From: Roseovarius nanhaiticus
GTDB lineage: Bacteria > Pseudomonadota > Alphaproteobacteria > Rhodobacterales > Rhodobacteraceae
Assembly (NCBI RefSeq): GCF_900156535.1
Contig: NZ_FTNV01000001.1
Location: forward strand, 1,178,001 to 1,242,000
Direction: 5' to 3'
DNA: 64,000 nucleotides
Shown here: positions 8,457-15,520 of the stretch, piece after piece
How positions within the stretch are numbered: the stretch's first letter is position 1
Layout: every line of letters starts with the position of its first letter
Notes under the pieces: model-generated
What the model saw: only the letters and a program-made list of their open reading frames with translations
The model's database searches: none
Told to the model about the DNA's origin: nothing
Position numbers and translations under genes: made by a program

Positions 8457-8777
8457 TCAGTCGGCGCTTCGAGGTGATTGGTCGATGTGTGTGAAGTCGC
8501 AGCTCGGCGCCGCGCTCAGCCAACCTTGGATCGCGGCGAGATTGCCGTGTTCGCTGAGCACGATTTCCAGCCCTTGGCGAAAGCCCTTCGGGCATTGGTT
8601 TGCGTAGCGGCGGGCCTGCGCGCCCAGCTCAAAGGCATAGCTGTCGTCCCAGCTTGCCCCGCTGCGGATCAGCACCCCGATACGTTCCAAGGCGTCGAAC
8701 GCGCGATCACTGCCTGGACGCCATGCCAACCATGGGTTCACCGGGAAGCGCGGATTAGTGTCGGAGCGCATGGGCAT
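8457..8777 (-). CDS. Unknown small protein of the mobilization operon
   Basis: A 106-residue soluble protein, not recognised. The ATG at 8,777 lies inside the last codons of the relaxase gene (which stops at 8,755), so the two overlap by 23 bases in different frames. It shares its frame with the nested mobB-like and mobD-like genes upstream and is followed by the small exported protein. Its place in the chain indicates a role in transfer, but no motif shows one. Confidence 0.5.
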   Translation of the reverse strand: MPMRSDTNPRFPVNPWLAWRPGSDRAFDALERIGVLIRSGASWDDSYAFELGAQARRYANQCPKGFRQGLEIVLSEHGNLAAIQGWLSAAPSCDFTHIDQSPRSAD

Positions 8778-10275
8778 CCTCCCTGTCGTCGCTCAGCGCG
8801 TCTCGAGGAGCTTCTTCGCCCTCTGCGCCTGTTCCATGCTGTCGTTGAGCTGCGCGGAATCCGGCATCCAGGCGCTCAACGCTGCGGCCAAGGAGAGCTG
8901 TGATCTGAGCAACACGATCACGGAGCTGCGTAACCCAGCCAGTTCCGTGCGCGTCTCCTCGCCGGAGCTGGTCAATTCCCGCGCGGATTCCTTCGAGGCT
9001 TCCGTCAACCGCTCGACGCAGCTCAGCAATTCGCGCTCTAACGCTGTCAGGCCATGCATCGCTCACTCCTTCGGCAGAACGAGACAGTCCACCGGCTCCC
9101 CCGCCAAGTGGCAGCGGTCCAGTTTCGCCCGGCCATCGCGTGGGATCAGGTATGTCGCCTCGGGACGGTCGATCACTCGCAGCCCCATCGTGTTCAGGTT
9201 CGGCATCAGCCAGGTCATGACCGACCATGTCGAAATCCCAGTGCTGATCATCAGGCAGCAAGCTACCAATGTCGGCCACATCAGGGCTTTCCACTCTGGC
9301 CGTGCTGCGTTCGCGCTCTGCCGCATGAGGTGCTTCCTCACGCGCAGCTGGTAGCCTTCCGTATCGGTCTTGATTGTAGCCAGCGCGTTTTCGGCAATGC
9401 CCTTCAAATCGGTCCTGAAGCTCTGCAACTGTGCGTCGATCGAGGCGGCGTTCTCGGTCCTGATCCGCTCCATGTCCGCGTTCAGCTTCTCGCTCAGCCG
9501 TTGTTTCGGCTCTCCAGTTTTCATGAAAACACGTCCCTTTAAGTCTGAAATTTTCTTTTGAGATTGGATCGACGACCGAGACAGTGTTGCCTCGCTGCCG
9601 ATTGACCTCGTACCCCGCGTCCTGAAATGCGGCGATCAAGGTCGCACGATCCGTGATGAGCCCGACCGAGATATGATCACGTAACCAGTCATGGATTTCT
9701 GCCCGGGCCTGCTTCCGCTCCGCTGACTCCCTGACTTCTTTGAAGTCGAGCCTGCGTGTTGCATCCAGAGGATCGGCCCATCCATAGGTTCCGTTCATCA
9801 AGTCGCGCAGGCTGTCGAAGGCGCGTTCGTAGCCGGGCGGAGCGATGTTGAGGCTGCGTCCGCTATAAAGCTCCATCCGGGGGGTGCAGAAATGCAGCTC
9901 GACGCGGTCCTCATGGGTGTGGCGCACCCACAGGCAAGCGTACCGGTCAACATCGAGCCCGGCGAAGGCGATCTCCTCGAAGCGGTCGATGACCTCCTGC
10001 TGCTGGTCTTCGGAGGGGGCATCCTCGTAGGCGAAGCTGACGACACCGGCTCGATAGGTCCACTTGTGTGGGCAGGCATCGATCAGGTCGATCATGCCCT
10101 GGGGATCGCCGCGCACGATCTCTGGCAGCGGCTCGCGCGTTACACTCATGGGCTGGCCGGACGCATCGCGGCTCAGATCGCGGTTGTCGTCATAGGCAAG
10201 CACGGTGCGGGCGGTCAGGTATTCGACCGGCCCCGCACCGCCGCCTTTGCCGTTGGGGAAGAATTTGATCAGCAT
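8755..10275 (-). CDS. mobA: MOBP-family relaxase (MbeA/MobA-like)
   Basis: A 506-residue relaxase that would nick one strand at oriT and stay bound to the 5' end. The start is the ATG giving MLIKFFPNGKGGGAGPVEYL, the classic N-terminus of this family; upstream in-frame codons are rejected. The catalytic tyrosine is probably the Tyr of PVEYL (about residue 19). The metal-binding motif reads RHTHEDRVELHF, followed by TYGWADP, as in ColE1-type relaxases. The C-terminal half is charged and low in complexity. The start overlaps the mobC stop (ATGCTGA). Two further genes lie inside its 3' half in another frame, the ColE1 mbeA/B/D arrangement. Confidence 0.88.
   Translation of the reverse strand: MLIKFFPNGKGGGAGPVEYLTARTVLAYDDNRDLSRDASGQPMSVTREPLPEIVRGDPQGMIDLIDACPHKWTYRAGVVSFAYEDAPSEDQQQEVIDRFEEIAFAGLDVDRYACLWVRHTHEDRVELHFCTPRMELYSGRSLNIAPPGYERAFDSLRDLMNGTYGWADPLDATRRLDFKEVRESAERKQARAEIHDWLRDHISVGLITDRATLIAAFQDAGYEVNRQRGNTVSVVDPISKENFRLKGTCFHENWRAETTAEREAERGHGADQDRERRLDRRTVAELQDRFEGHCRKRAGYNQDRYGRLPAAREEAPHAAERERSTARVESPDVADIGSLLPDDQHWDFDMVGHDLADAEPEHDGAASDRPSRGDIPDPTRWPGETGPLPLGGGAGGLSRSAEGVSDAWPDSVRARIAELRRAVDGSLEGIRAGIDQLRRGDAHGTGWVTQLRDRVAQITALLGRSVERLDAGFRAAQRQHGTGAEGEEAPRDALSDDREDAHALRH
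8793..9059 (-). CDS. MobD/MbeD-like mobilization protein nested in the relaxase gene
   Basis: An 88-residue helical, Glu/Ser/Leu-rich protein read in a different frame within the relaxase gene. It starts three bases after the stop of the mobB-like gene. Length, coiled-coil character and position match MbeD/MobD of ColE1-type plasmids, where mobD also lies inside mobA. MobD has been linked to mobilization and entry exclusion. The sequence itself is too short and plain to prove the family. Confidence 0.6.
   Translation of the reverse strand: MHGLTALERELLSCVERLTEASKESARELTSSGEETRTELAGLRSSVIVLLRSQLSLAAALSAWMPDSAQLNDSMEQAQRAKKLLETR
9063..9524 (-). CDS. MobB/MbeB-like mobilization protein nested in the relaxase gene
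   Basis: A 153-residue protein in another frame of the relaxase gene. Residues 1-75 are a charged coiled-coil-like helix, residues about 81-106 form one transmembrane segment rich in Trp, and the tail is soluble. MbeB/MobB proteins of ColE1-type systems anchor the relaxosome to the membrane and have the same plan: coiled coil plus a membrane segment. The uninterrupted frame, the clear membrane segment and the mobA-overlapping position make it a real gene rather than a shadow. Confidence 0.68.
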   Translation of the reverse strand: MKTGEPKQRLSEKLNADMERIRTENAASIDAQLQSFRTDLKGIAENALATIKTDTEGYQLRVRKHLMRQSANAARPEWKALMWPTLVACCLMISTGISTWSVMTWLMPNLNTMGLRVIDRPEATYLIPRDGRAKLDRCHLAGEPVDCLVLPKE

Positions 10276-10757
10276 CCGGGCGGCCTCCGATGCTGTGCAA
10301 GGACTTCCATCAACCGCCGCTCGATGCCCACCAGCGCCGCCGCCACGCGCAGGGCTTCGACCTCGCTGGACCGGCCCGCGCGGGTCGCCGTATTCAGCCA
10401 ACGCGCGATCTGATTGAGGTTCCCGCCGTAGCGCGCCACAGCCAGAACGAGAGAAGGGTCAACGCGAGGCGCGGGTTTGCGCCGCCGCGACTGCGTGGCC
10501 CACAGGGCCTCCCGCAGAAGCTCGGCGGCAGACAAACCCGCCGCTTCGGCTTTCGCTCGAAGCGCGGCTTTCTCTTGCGCCGAGCATCGGAAAACGAAGG
10601 TTTCCGTGCGCGGCTCCTTTGCGCGGCCTAAGGCCGCGCCGGTGGGGTTCGAAGGGGAGGCTTGCCTCCCCTCGCAAGGCCCCGTGTCAGAAGCGCCAGC
10701 GTATGACATGGGTCGCCTTGCTCCTTGCTCAGACTGCTTGATGTTCGAGGTCACCAT
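10269..10757 (-). CDS. mobC: MobC-family relaxosome accessory protein
   Basis: A 162-residue protein. After a poorly conserved leader (1-48), residues 51-86 (TETFVFRCSAQEKAAL, then AAGLSAAELLREAL) form a ribbon-helix-helix-like unit, and residues 111-122 GGNLNQIARWLN are the MobC signature. MobC binds near oriT and helps the relaxase reach the nick site. Its stop overlaps the relaxase start (ATGCTGA) and its start overlaps the end of the upstream HTH gene by seven bases; an internal ATG near 10,709 is also possible. Confidence 0.85.
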   Translation of the reverse strand: MVTSNIKQSEQGARRPMSYAGASDTGPCEGRQASPSNPTGAALGRAKEPRTETFVFRCSAQEKAALRAKAEAAGLSAAELLREALWATQSRRRKPAPRVDPSLVLAVARYGGNLNQIARWLNTATRAGRSSEVEALRVAAALVGIERRLMEVLAQHRRPPGC

Positions 10758-11620
10758 GCCACCTCCGCACGGCGAAGCTCCGGTTCAGAAACCAGACCGC
10801 GCGACAGCAGCTCACCAGCCTGATTGCGCGAGATGTGCTGGCACATCCAATTGCGCTCGCGGACCCACCCGGCAAGCTGACGAAAATGCTTTGCCTCAAG
10901 TTCAGCGGCGTCGATCTGCGCTGCACGGGCCTCCTCGACAAATCGTTGCCAACGGCTTTCTCGGAACCAGTTGTCGGAGAAGCAAACCTTCGAGCGAGTG
11001 TAGCCTTCGGTCTCTGTCGCGTAGGCATTGACTGCGCGGATAAATTCCTCGGTGGTGGTGCCGTCCTTGATGGCCCGCTCGAATTGCTGCCGGCAGGTGA
11101 TCTTGTTCCGACGCCGATCCGGCGGATAGGTGGCCCATGCTTTCTCGAAATCCTGATCCTCCGCCTCGCGCGTGTCCGCCCGCGTAGGTGGTTTCTGGAT
11201 GGTTTTAGGATGGTTTGGGGTCCGCTCTGGACCCGGTACCCCGACCGCTGCGGACCCCGTTCTGGGGTCATGCGGAACCCCGTCCGCTGTGGGCCCCGTC
11301 GAAAATTCGGGTTCGTCGTCCGGTTCGGAGATCGCCTCCAGGCCGTTCACCACGCCCAGAACGATCCTGTAGATCACCGTATAACCGTTCTTGCAGGGGC
11401 GCCGTCCGGTCTCGACCAGAATACCCTCGCGCAAGAATTCGGTGATCGTCCGCTTGACCGTCGACTCGCCTAGCTCGGTATGGCGCTGGACGGTCCCTTT
11501 CGAACACCAGATACCAGACCCATCGTCGCTAGCCTTGTCGGCCAGGAACATGATGATCTGCTTGCGCACGGGACTACCGAAGCGCCTCTCGGCGCAAAGG
11601 TTTGCGACCTTCCAGCTCAT
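10751..11620 (-). CDS. HTH protein resembling plasmid/phage replication proteins
   Basis: A 289-residue protein. Residues about 10-80 form a winged helix (KQIIMFLADKASDDGSGIWC, then GESTVKRTITEFLREGILVE) of the HTH_36 type found in replication-associated proteins of plasmids and phages. A Pro/Asp-rich linker (about 95-150) leads to a helical C-terminal domain with DFEKAWATYPPDRRRNK, a pattern common in DnaT/replication-like proteins. It is the first gene of the leftward mob run, which suggests a role in replication or stability of the excised element, or in control of transfer (inference). Confidence 0.6.
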   Translation of the reverse strand: MSWKVANLCAERRFGSPVRKQIIMFLADKASDDGSGIWCSKGTVQRHTELGESTVKRTITEFLREGILVETGRRPCKNGYTVIYRIVLGVVNGLEAISEPDDEPEFSTGPTADGVPHDPRTGSAAVGVPGPERTPNHPKTIQKPPTRADTREAEDQDFEKAWATYPPDRRRNKITCRQQFERAIKDGTTTEEFIRAVNAYATETEGYTRSKVCFSDNWFRESRWQRFVEEARAAQIDAAELEAKHFRQLAGWVRERNWMCQHISRNQAGELLSRGLVSEPELRRAEVAW

Positions 11621-11697
11621 ACGCCGTCTCCAGCGTTTGCAGAGACATCGGCTTGCGTGGTATGGATGAAGGGAAGCTGACCGGCTTCTTTTATTTG

Positions 11698-11730
11698 GAC
11701 CCTGCTCGCAGTTGCCGCTGCGACAGGGTC
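11698..11730. other. Strong interrupted hairpin; candidate oriT element or terminator
   Basis: GACCCTG pairs with CAGGGTC and, inside it, CGCAG pairs with CTGCG around a six-base loop; TTTTAG follows on the plus strand. All nearby genes run leftward, so a rightward terminator has no obvious customer. The spot just before the mob operon is where an oriT hairpin would lie. No nick consensus could be confirmed. Confidence 0.4.
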
Positions 11731-11847
11731 TTTTAGCTTCTGGACACGATGAGATCGCAGAGAAGCGGTTGAAACTTTCTCGCTAAGTTCACTGTCTGTC
11801 CGGGGGAGGTTTGAAACACAACCCCATTGATTTCTTTCAATTTCTTG

Positions 11848-11896
11848 ACGGATTGCAAATCCGTGTACACCGGTTCGATTCCGGTACTCGCCTCCA
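11848..11896 (+). pseudogene. 3' fragment of tRNA-Cys(GCA), probable attachment site (attR)
   Basis: The sequence contains a perfect anticodon arm (ACGGA / TCCGT, loop TTGCAAA, anticodon GCA at 11,855-11,857), a four-base variable region, a perfect T arm (ACCGG / CCGGT, loop TTCGATT), the 3' acceptor strand ACTCGCC, discriminator T and an encoded CCA. There is no D arm and no matching 5' acceptor GGCGAGT upstream. Such 3' halves mark where a tyrosine recombinase inserted an element into a tRNA gene, the intact copy being rebuilt at the other end. It therefore defines the right border of the island. Confidence 0.8.
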
Positions 11897-11913
11897 TTTA
11901 TCCCCCTTTAGAC

Positions 11914-12882
11914 TCAGCCTAAAAACGCCTCCAGGCGTTGCTCGGCCACCGTCAGATCACGTGTTCCACTTGGCTCGGGCAAGGGACGCGGCGAACGGGC
12001 GAGGTCGAGGACGTCGGGATGGACATAGCTGTTTCGCGCGATGGCGGGCGTGTTGTGCAAACGCTCGGCGGCGGCTTCGGCCATCGCCTTGATCGTTGGC
12101 GTTTCCAAATCCATCGCAACACCGAAGGCCGCGACCGTGCCGGACCATGTGCGGAAGGTTTTGGCGGTCAGGTTCTCGATGCCGCCCGCCTCCGAAAGAT
12201 AGGTGTTCAGGCTGGCCGAGGTGACGCGCCGGGGTTCGCCGTCGTCGCCCAGCCAAGTCAGAAGCTCGGCCCCCGGCAGGTCGCGGATCCGCTCAAGTGC
12301 TTTCATCAGGCGCGAATCGGCCAGTTGGCGGCGGATCTTTTTTCCGCCTTTGCCAGTGTACGAGATTCGCAGCCGTCCTTCGGAAAACCGCACGTGCCGG
12401 CCCTTGAGCGTCAGTGCGCCATATGTTCCGTTCTCGCGCGTGTACTCGGGATTGCCGACACGCAGCGACAGCCGGTCGATCATCGCGGCGGCAGCGGCCA
12501 CCGCGAAAGCTTCCTCGCCGGGCTCTTCGGCCAGATCGCGGCGGATGCGGCGGCGGATACGGGGCAGGGCTTGCGCGAACTCGGGCAGCTGAGAGAATTT
12601 CTGAGCCGCCTGCAACGCGGTCCATTCGGGGTGATATCTGTATTGCTTGCGCGCGCGGGCGTCCTGTCCGGTGGCCACGAGGTGTCCATCCTTGAACGGC
12701 GATATCCACACCTCTTCCCACGCGGGCGGGACTGCCAACGCCTTGAGGCGTGCGCGTTCGGCGGCATCGTCGATCCGGCTGCCATCCATCGCCAAATAGC
12801 TGAATCCCCGCCCGCAGCGCCTGCGCCGAATGCCCGGGCGGTCGTCAGGGTAATAGCGCAGAGACGGGGGCAGATCGGTCAT
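11914..12882 (-). CDS. DNA topoisomerase IB
   Basis: A 322-residue poxvirus-type bacterial topoisomerase IB, which relaxes supercoils by a 3'-phosphotyrosyl intermediate. N-terminal domain about 1-85; catalytic domain after that. Catalytic features visible: RLSLRVGNPEY, the Lys of YTGKGGKKIRR, the Arg of TAKTFRTWSGT, and the tyrosine in NSYVHPDVL. The start chosen gives MTDLPPSLRYYPDDRPGIRR, the family N-terminus; a longer in-frame extension is rejected because it is Arg-rich and unlike the family. It is the first core gene beside the island border. Confidence 0.9.
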   Translation of the reverse strand: MTDLPPSLRYYPDDRPGIRRRRCGRGFSYLAMDGSRIDDAAERARLKALAVPPAWEEVWISPFKDGHLVATGQDARARKQYRYHPEWTALQAAQKFSQLPEFAQALPRIRRRIRRDLAEEPGEEAFAVAAAAAMIDRLSLRVGNPEYTRENGTYGALTLKGRHVRFSEGRLRISYTGKGGKKIRRQLADSRLMKALERIRDLPGAELLTWLGDDGEPRRVTSASLNTYLSEAGGIENLTAKTFRTWSGTVAAFGVAMDLETPTIKAMAEAAAERLHNTPAIARNSYVHPDVLDLARSPRPLPEPSGTRDLTVAEQRLEAFLG

Positions 12883-13083
12883 TGCGGGCTTTCTTCGGCA
12901 AAGATGTCTCGGGTGTGCGGCGCGCCTGTTGCGCGTGTCACCCCTCCGAAACGGGGCGCGCACCCGGCGGGTTCCCGCGATAGGGGTTCATCGCGCGCGC
13001 CTTCCGGGAACCGCGGTGCGCTGCGGCGGGTTTTGACCGTAGCAGATGCGCAGGATGGCGCATCGTCCGTTCAGGAGGCTTTT

Positions 13084-13323
13084 ATGACACAGATCCCTTC
13101 AAACCCCTTGCCCACCGGGCCCACGCCTGGGCCGCGACCCGGCGCTGGGCGCCCGCCAAACCCTGGCCCTGCCAATCCCGGCCGTCCGGATCCACAGCGC
13201 CCGCCTTCGGAAATCCCCAACGATCTGCCGCCGGAAGATGTGCCGCAGCCCCCGTCCGAGGCGCCTAACGATCTGCCAAACGAGGTGCCGCCTGGCGCGC
13301 CGGACGAGGTGCCGGCGCGCTAG
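13084..13323 (+). CDS. Proline-rich small protein
   Basis: A 79-residue protein, over a third proline, with imperfect repeats of the type PPSEIPNDLPPEDVPQ and PPSEAPNDLPNEVP. There is a good ribosome binding site (GGAGG) upstream of the ATG. No signal peptide, no membrane segment. Disordered by appearance; function unknown. It converges with the transglycosylase gene, five bases apart. Confidence 0.55.
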   Translation: MTQIPSNPLPTGPTPGPRPGAGRPPNPGPANPGRPDPQRPPSEIPNDLPPEDVPQPPSEAPNDLPNEVPPGAPDEVPAR

Positions 13324-13328
13324 CCGTT

Positions 13329-14540
13329 TTAACGCAAGCGGCGCAGCAATTCAGGCGAAGGATCCCCGGTAGCAGGAAGACCCTGACTGGATTGATAAGC
13401 GCTGATGGCCGCGCGCGTGTTGGGGCCAACCACACCGTCCGTGCCGCCGGTATCGAACCCGCGGGCCGTCAGACGTTGCTGCAAGGCGATGCGGTCATCC
13501 TTGGTCAGGCCCGTTTCGTCCGGCGGAAATGCACTGCGCAGAGGCCCGGCGCCGCCGATCCTGTCGGCAAGATGGCCCACGCCGATCGCATATGAATCGG
13601 AATTGTTGTAGCGTTTGATCGCGCGGAAGTTGCCGGTCACCGCAAAGCGCGGGCCGCCCGCTTGGGGCTGAATGATCGTGCCGGATGCGCTCTCGCCCGG
13701 CAAAACCTCCCGGCCCCACGATGTCCCGCGGCTCCAACCGTTCTTGGCAAGGTAAGCCGCGGTCGAAGCCAGCGCGTCCGAGGGGTCCTCGGACCAGATG
13801 TCGCGCCGCCCGTCGCCGGTGAAATCGACGGCGAAAAGTTCGTAGGACGTCGGGATGAATTGGGTATGTCCCATCGCGCCTGCCCAGCTACCGGTCATGC
13901 GATCGGCACTGATATCGCCGTTCTGGATGATCTTGAGTGCCGCGACGAGCTGCTTTTCGAAAAACGCGCCGCGCCGCCCGTCAAAGGCCAGTGTGGAGGT
14001 GGCCGAAATGACGGGCACATCCCCGCGCCGTTCGCCGTAAAAGCTCTCAAGCCCCCAAATCGCCGTGATGATCCGCGCATCGACGCCGTAGCGCGATTCG
14101 AGCGCATTCAGCGTGGCGCGGTGCTTCTGGAAAGCAGCCCGGCCCTTGGTTACACGTTCGTCCGAGGCAGCGATTGAGAGGTAATCCTCCAAGGTGCGGT
14201 TGAATTCGGTCTGATTGCGGTCCCGCTTGACCACGCCCGGCAGGTAGCCAGTGCCGCGGAACGCCGCCGACAATGTGCTGCCCGAGATACCGTAGCCACC
14301 CGCGCGGGCGCGAAACGACGCGACCCAGGCGTCGTAGGCGGCATTTGGGACGGGACGCAGATCATCCGCCAAGGCACTGGACGCGCGGGCTTCGGACGCG
14401 CCGGCCATGCCCAATCCGCGCATGTCACCGCAGGCCGAGAGCCCCAAGGCCCCAAGGCCGATGGTGAAACTGCGTCGCGACAGGCAGGGCGTGCTTGCCC
14501 GCCGAGCCTGAAATGGGGTGGTTTTGTGAAAAATCGTCAT
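13329..14540 (-). CDS. Lytic murein transglycosylase, MltB type, with peptidoglycan-binding domain
   Basis: A 403-residue exported enzyme that cleaves the MurNAc-GlcNAc bond of peptidoglycan. The start at 14,540 gives a basic leader with RRSFTIGLGALGLSAC, which combines a twin-arginine-like pattern and a lipobox-like LSAC, so it is probably a lipoprotein or Tat substrate. The MltB catalytic region includes IWGLESFYGERRGD, with the catalytic Glu, and MGHTQFIPTSY. The last 60 residues (RIALQQRLTARGFDTGGTDG onward) form a PG_binding_1 domain. A longer upstream frame lacks a signal peptide and is rejected. Confidence 0.88.
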   Translation of the reverse strand: MTIFHKTTPFQARRASTPCLSRRSFTIGLGALGLSACGDMRGLGMAGASEARASSALADDLRPVPNAAYDAWVASFRARAGGYGISGSTLSAAFRGTGYLPGVVKRDRNQTEFNRTLEDYLSIAASDERVTKGRAAFQKHRATLNALESRYGVDARIITAIWGLESFYGERRGDVPVISATSTLAFDGRRGAFFEKQLVAALKIIQNGDISADRMTGSWAGAMGHTQFIPTSYELFAVDFTGDGRRDIWSEDPSDALASTAAYLAKNGWSRGTSWGREVLPGESASGTIIQPQAGGPRFAVTGNFRAIKRYNNSDSYAIGVGHLADRIGGAGPLRSAFPPDETGLTKDDRIALQQRLTARGFDTGGTDGVVGPNTRAAISAYQSSQGLPATGDPSPELLRRLR

Positions 14541-14771
14541 GCCTGCCTCGCTTTGATGCTGTTTTGCGGCCAATCCTAGGGCAGTATCGGCCGAGGCAAA
14601 AGTGGCTGCGCGATGCGGCAGAGGATTATCGCCGCCGCGCCCTGTTGCGGCTGCCGTTTTGGGCCGGTGCGGCGATGCACCGCGTATCCGCGCCAAGGGT
14701 CACAGCGCCGTTGCCCATGCACGGGTTCTGTGGCAAACCTGACGCAACAATTCGAACGGAAGAGTTTAGCC

Positions 14772-15425
14772 ATGACCGACTACGCCGCGCGCCGCACCAT
14801 GATGGTCGACACGCAGGTTCGCCCTGCAGACGTCACCAAGTTTCCGATCATCGACGCGATGCTGAGCGTGCCCCGTGAAGCCTTTGTGCCGCGCGACATG
14901 CGCGAAGCGGCCTATATGGGCGAGAACGTCAATCTGGGCGGCGGACGTGTGGTGCTGGAGCCGCGGACATTGGCCAAGATGTTGGACGCGCTCGACATTC
15001 GCGGTGACGAGCTGGTTCTCGATGTGGGCAGCGCGCTGGGTTACTCGTCGGCTGTGATGGCCCGCATGGCCGAGGCGGTCGTCGCTCTGGAAGAGGATGA
15101 GGCGATGAGCCAGGAAGCGCAGACGCTGCTGCTGGAGCATGGCGCCGACAACGTGATCGCGCACACTGCGCCACTGGCCGAGGGCGCGCCCGAACATGGC
15201 CCCTATGATGTGATCGTCGTCGAGGGCGCGGTTCAGCATCTGCCCGACGCGCTGACCGCCCAGCTCAAGGAAGGGGGACGTATCGCGTGCCTTTTCATGG
15301 AAGGGGCCTTGGGGGCAGTACGCATCGGCTATAAACTGGGCGACCAGATGACGTGGCGTTTTGCCTTCAACGCAGGCGCGCCGGTACTTCGCGGCTTTGA
15401 AAAACACGCCGCCTTTACGCTTTGA
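14772..15425 (+). CDS. pcm: Protein-L-isoaspartate O-methyltransferase family protein
   Basis: A 217-residue SAM-dependent methyltransferase of the PCMT family, which repairs isoaspartyl residues. Visible: MVDTQVRPADVTKFPIIDAM near the N-terminus, REAFVP, the SAM-binding LVLDVGSALGYSSA (about residues 82-95) and YDVIVVEGAVQHLP. Start ATG at 14,772; the longer upstream frame is not supported. It is followed by tolC with about 95 bases between; this pcm-tolC-popZ order is common in Rhodobacteraceae (from memory). Some alphaproteobacterial members may have a different substrate. Confidence 0.85.
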   Translation: MTDYAARRTMMVDTQVRPADVTKFPIIDAMLSVPREAFVPRDMREAAYMGENVNLGGGRVVLEPRTLAKMLDALDIRGDELVLDVGSALGYSSAVMARMAEAVVALEEDEAMSQEAQTLLLEHGADNVIAHTAPLAEGAPEHGPYDVIVVEGAVQHLPDALTAQLKEGGRIACLFMEGALGAVRIGYKLGDQMTWRFAFNAGAPVLRGFEKHAAFTL

Positions 15426-15520
15426 GCGCGCGCGCGCGCCGCATAACCCAATCCGGCGCGATAATCGCGCCTCACATGACGCCACGCACAGAAACCAGCA
15501 TGGCCAGAAGGACGACAGCG

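Larger units (their letters stand above)
1..11896. mobile_element. Right part of an integrative, mobilizable genomic island
   Basis: The stretch combines an AT-richer gene block (about 1-6,500), a complete ColE1-like mobilization module (6,973-11,620) and, at its right edge, a tRNA-Cys 3' fragment with no 5' half. Tyrosine-recombinase elements that insert into tRNA genes leave exactly such a fragment at one end. Core chromosomal genes begin directly after it with topoisomerase IB. No integrase, no excisionase and no intact tRNA-Cys are present, so the left boundary lies before the window. That the methyltransferase block and the mob block belong to one element is inference from adjacency; they differ in base composition and may have joined separately. 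Confidence 0.65.

Noticed and set aside
10276..10401. 42-residue extension of the relaxase
   Set aside because: The conserved MLIKFFPNGKGGGAGPVEYL start lies at 10,275, overlapping the mobC stop in a typical coupling.
11800..11896. Intact tRNA-Cys gene
   Set aside because: The 5' acceptor strand and the D arm are missing upstream of the anticodon arm; the bases there are AT-rich and do not pair with ACTCGCC.
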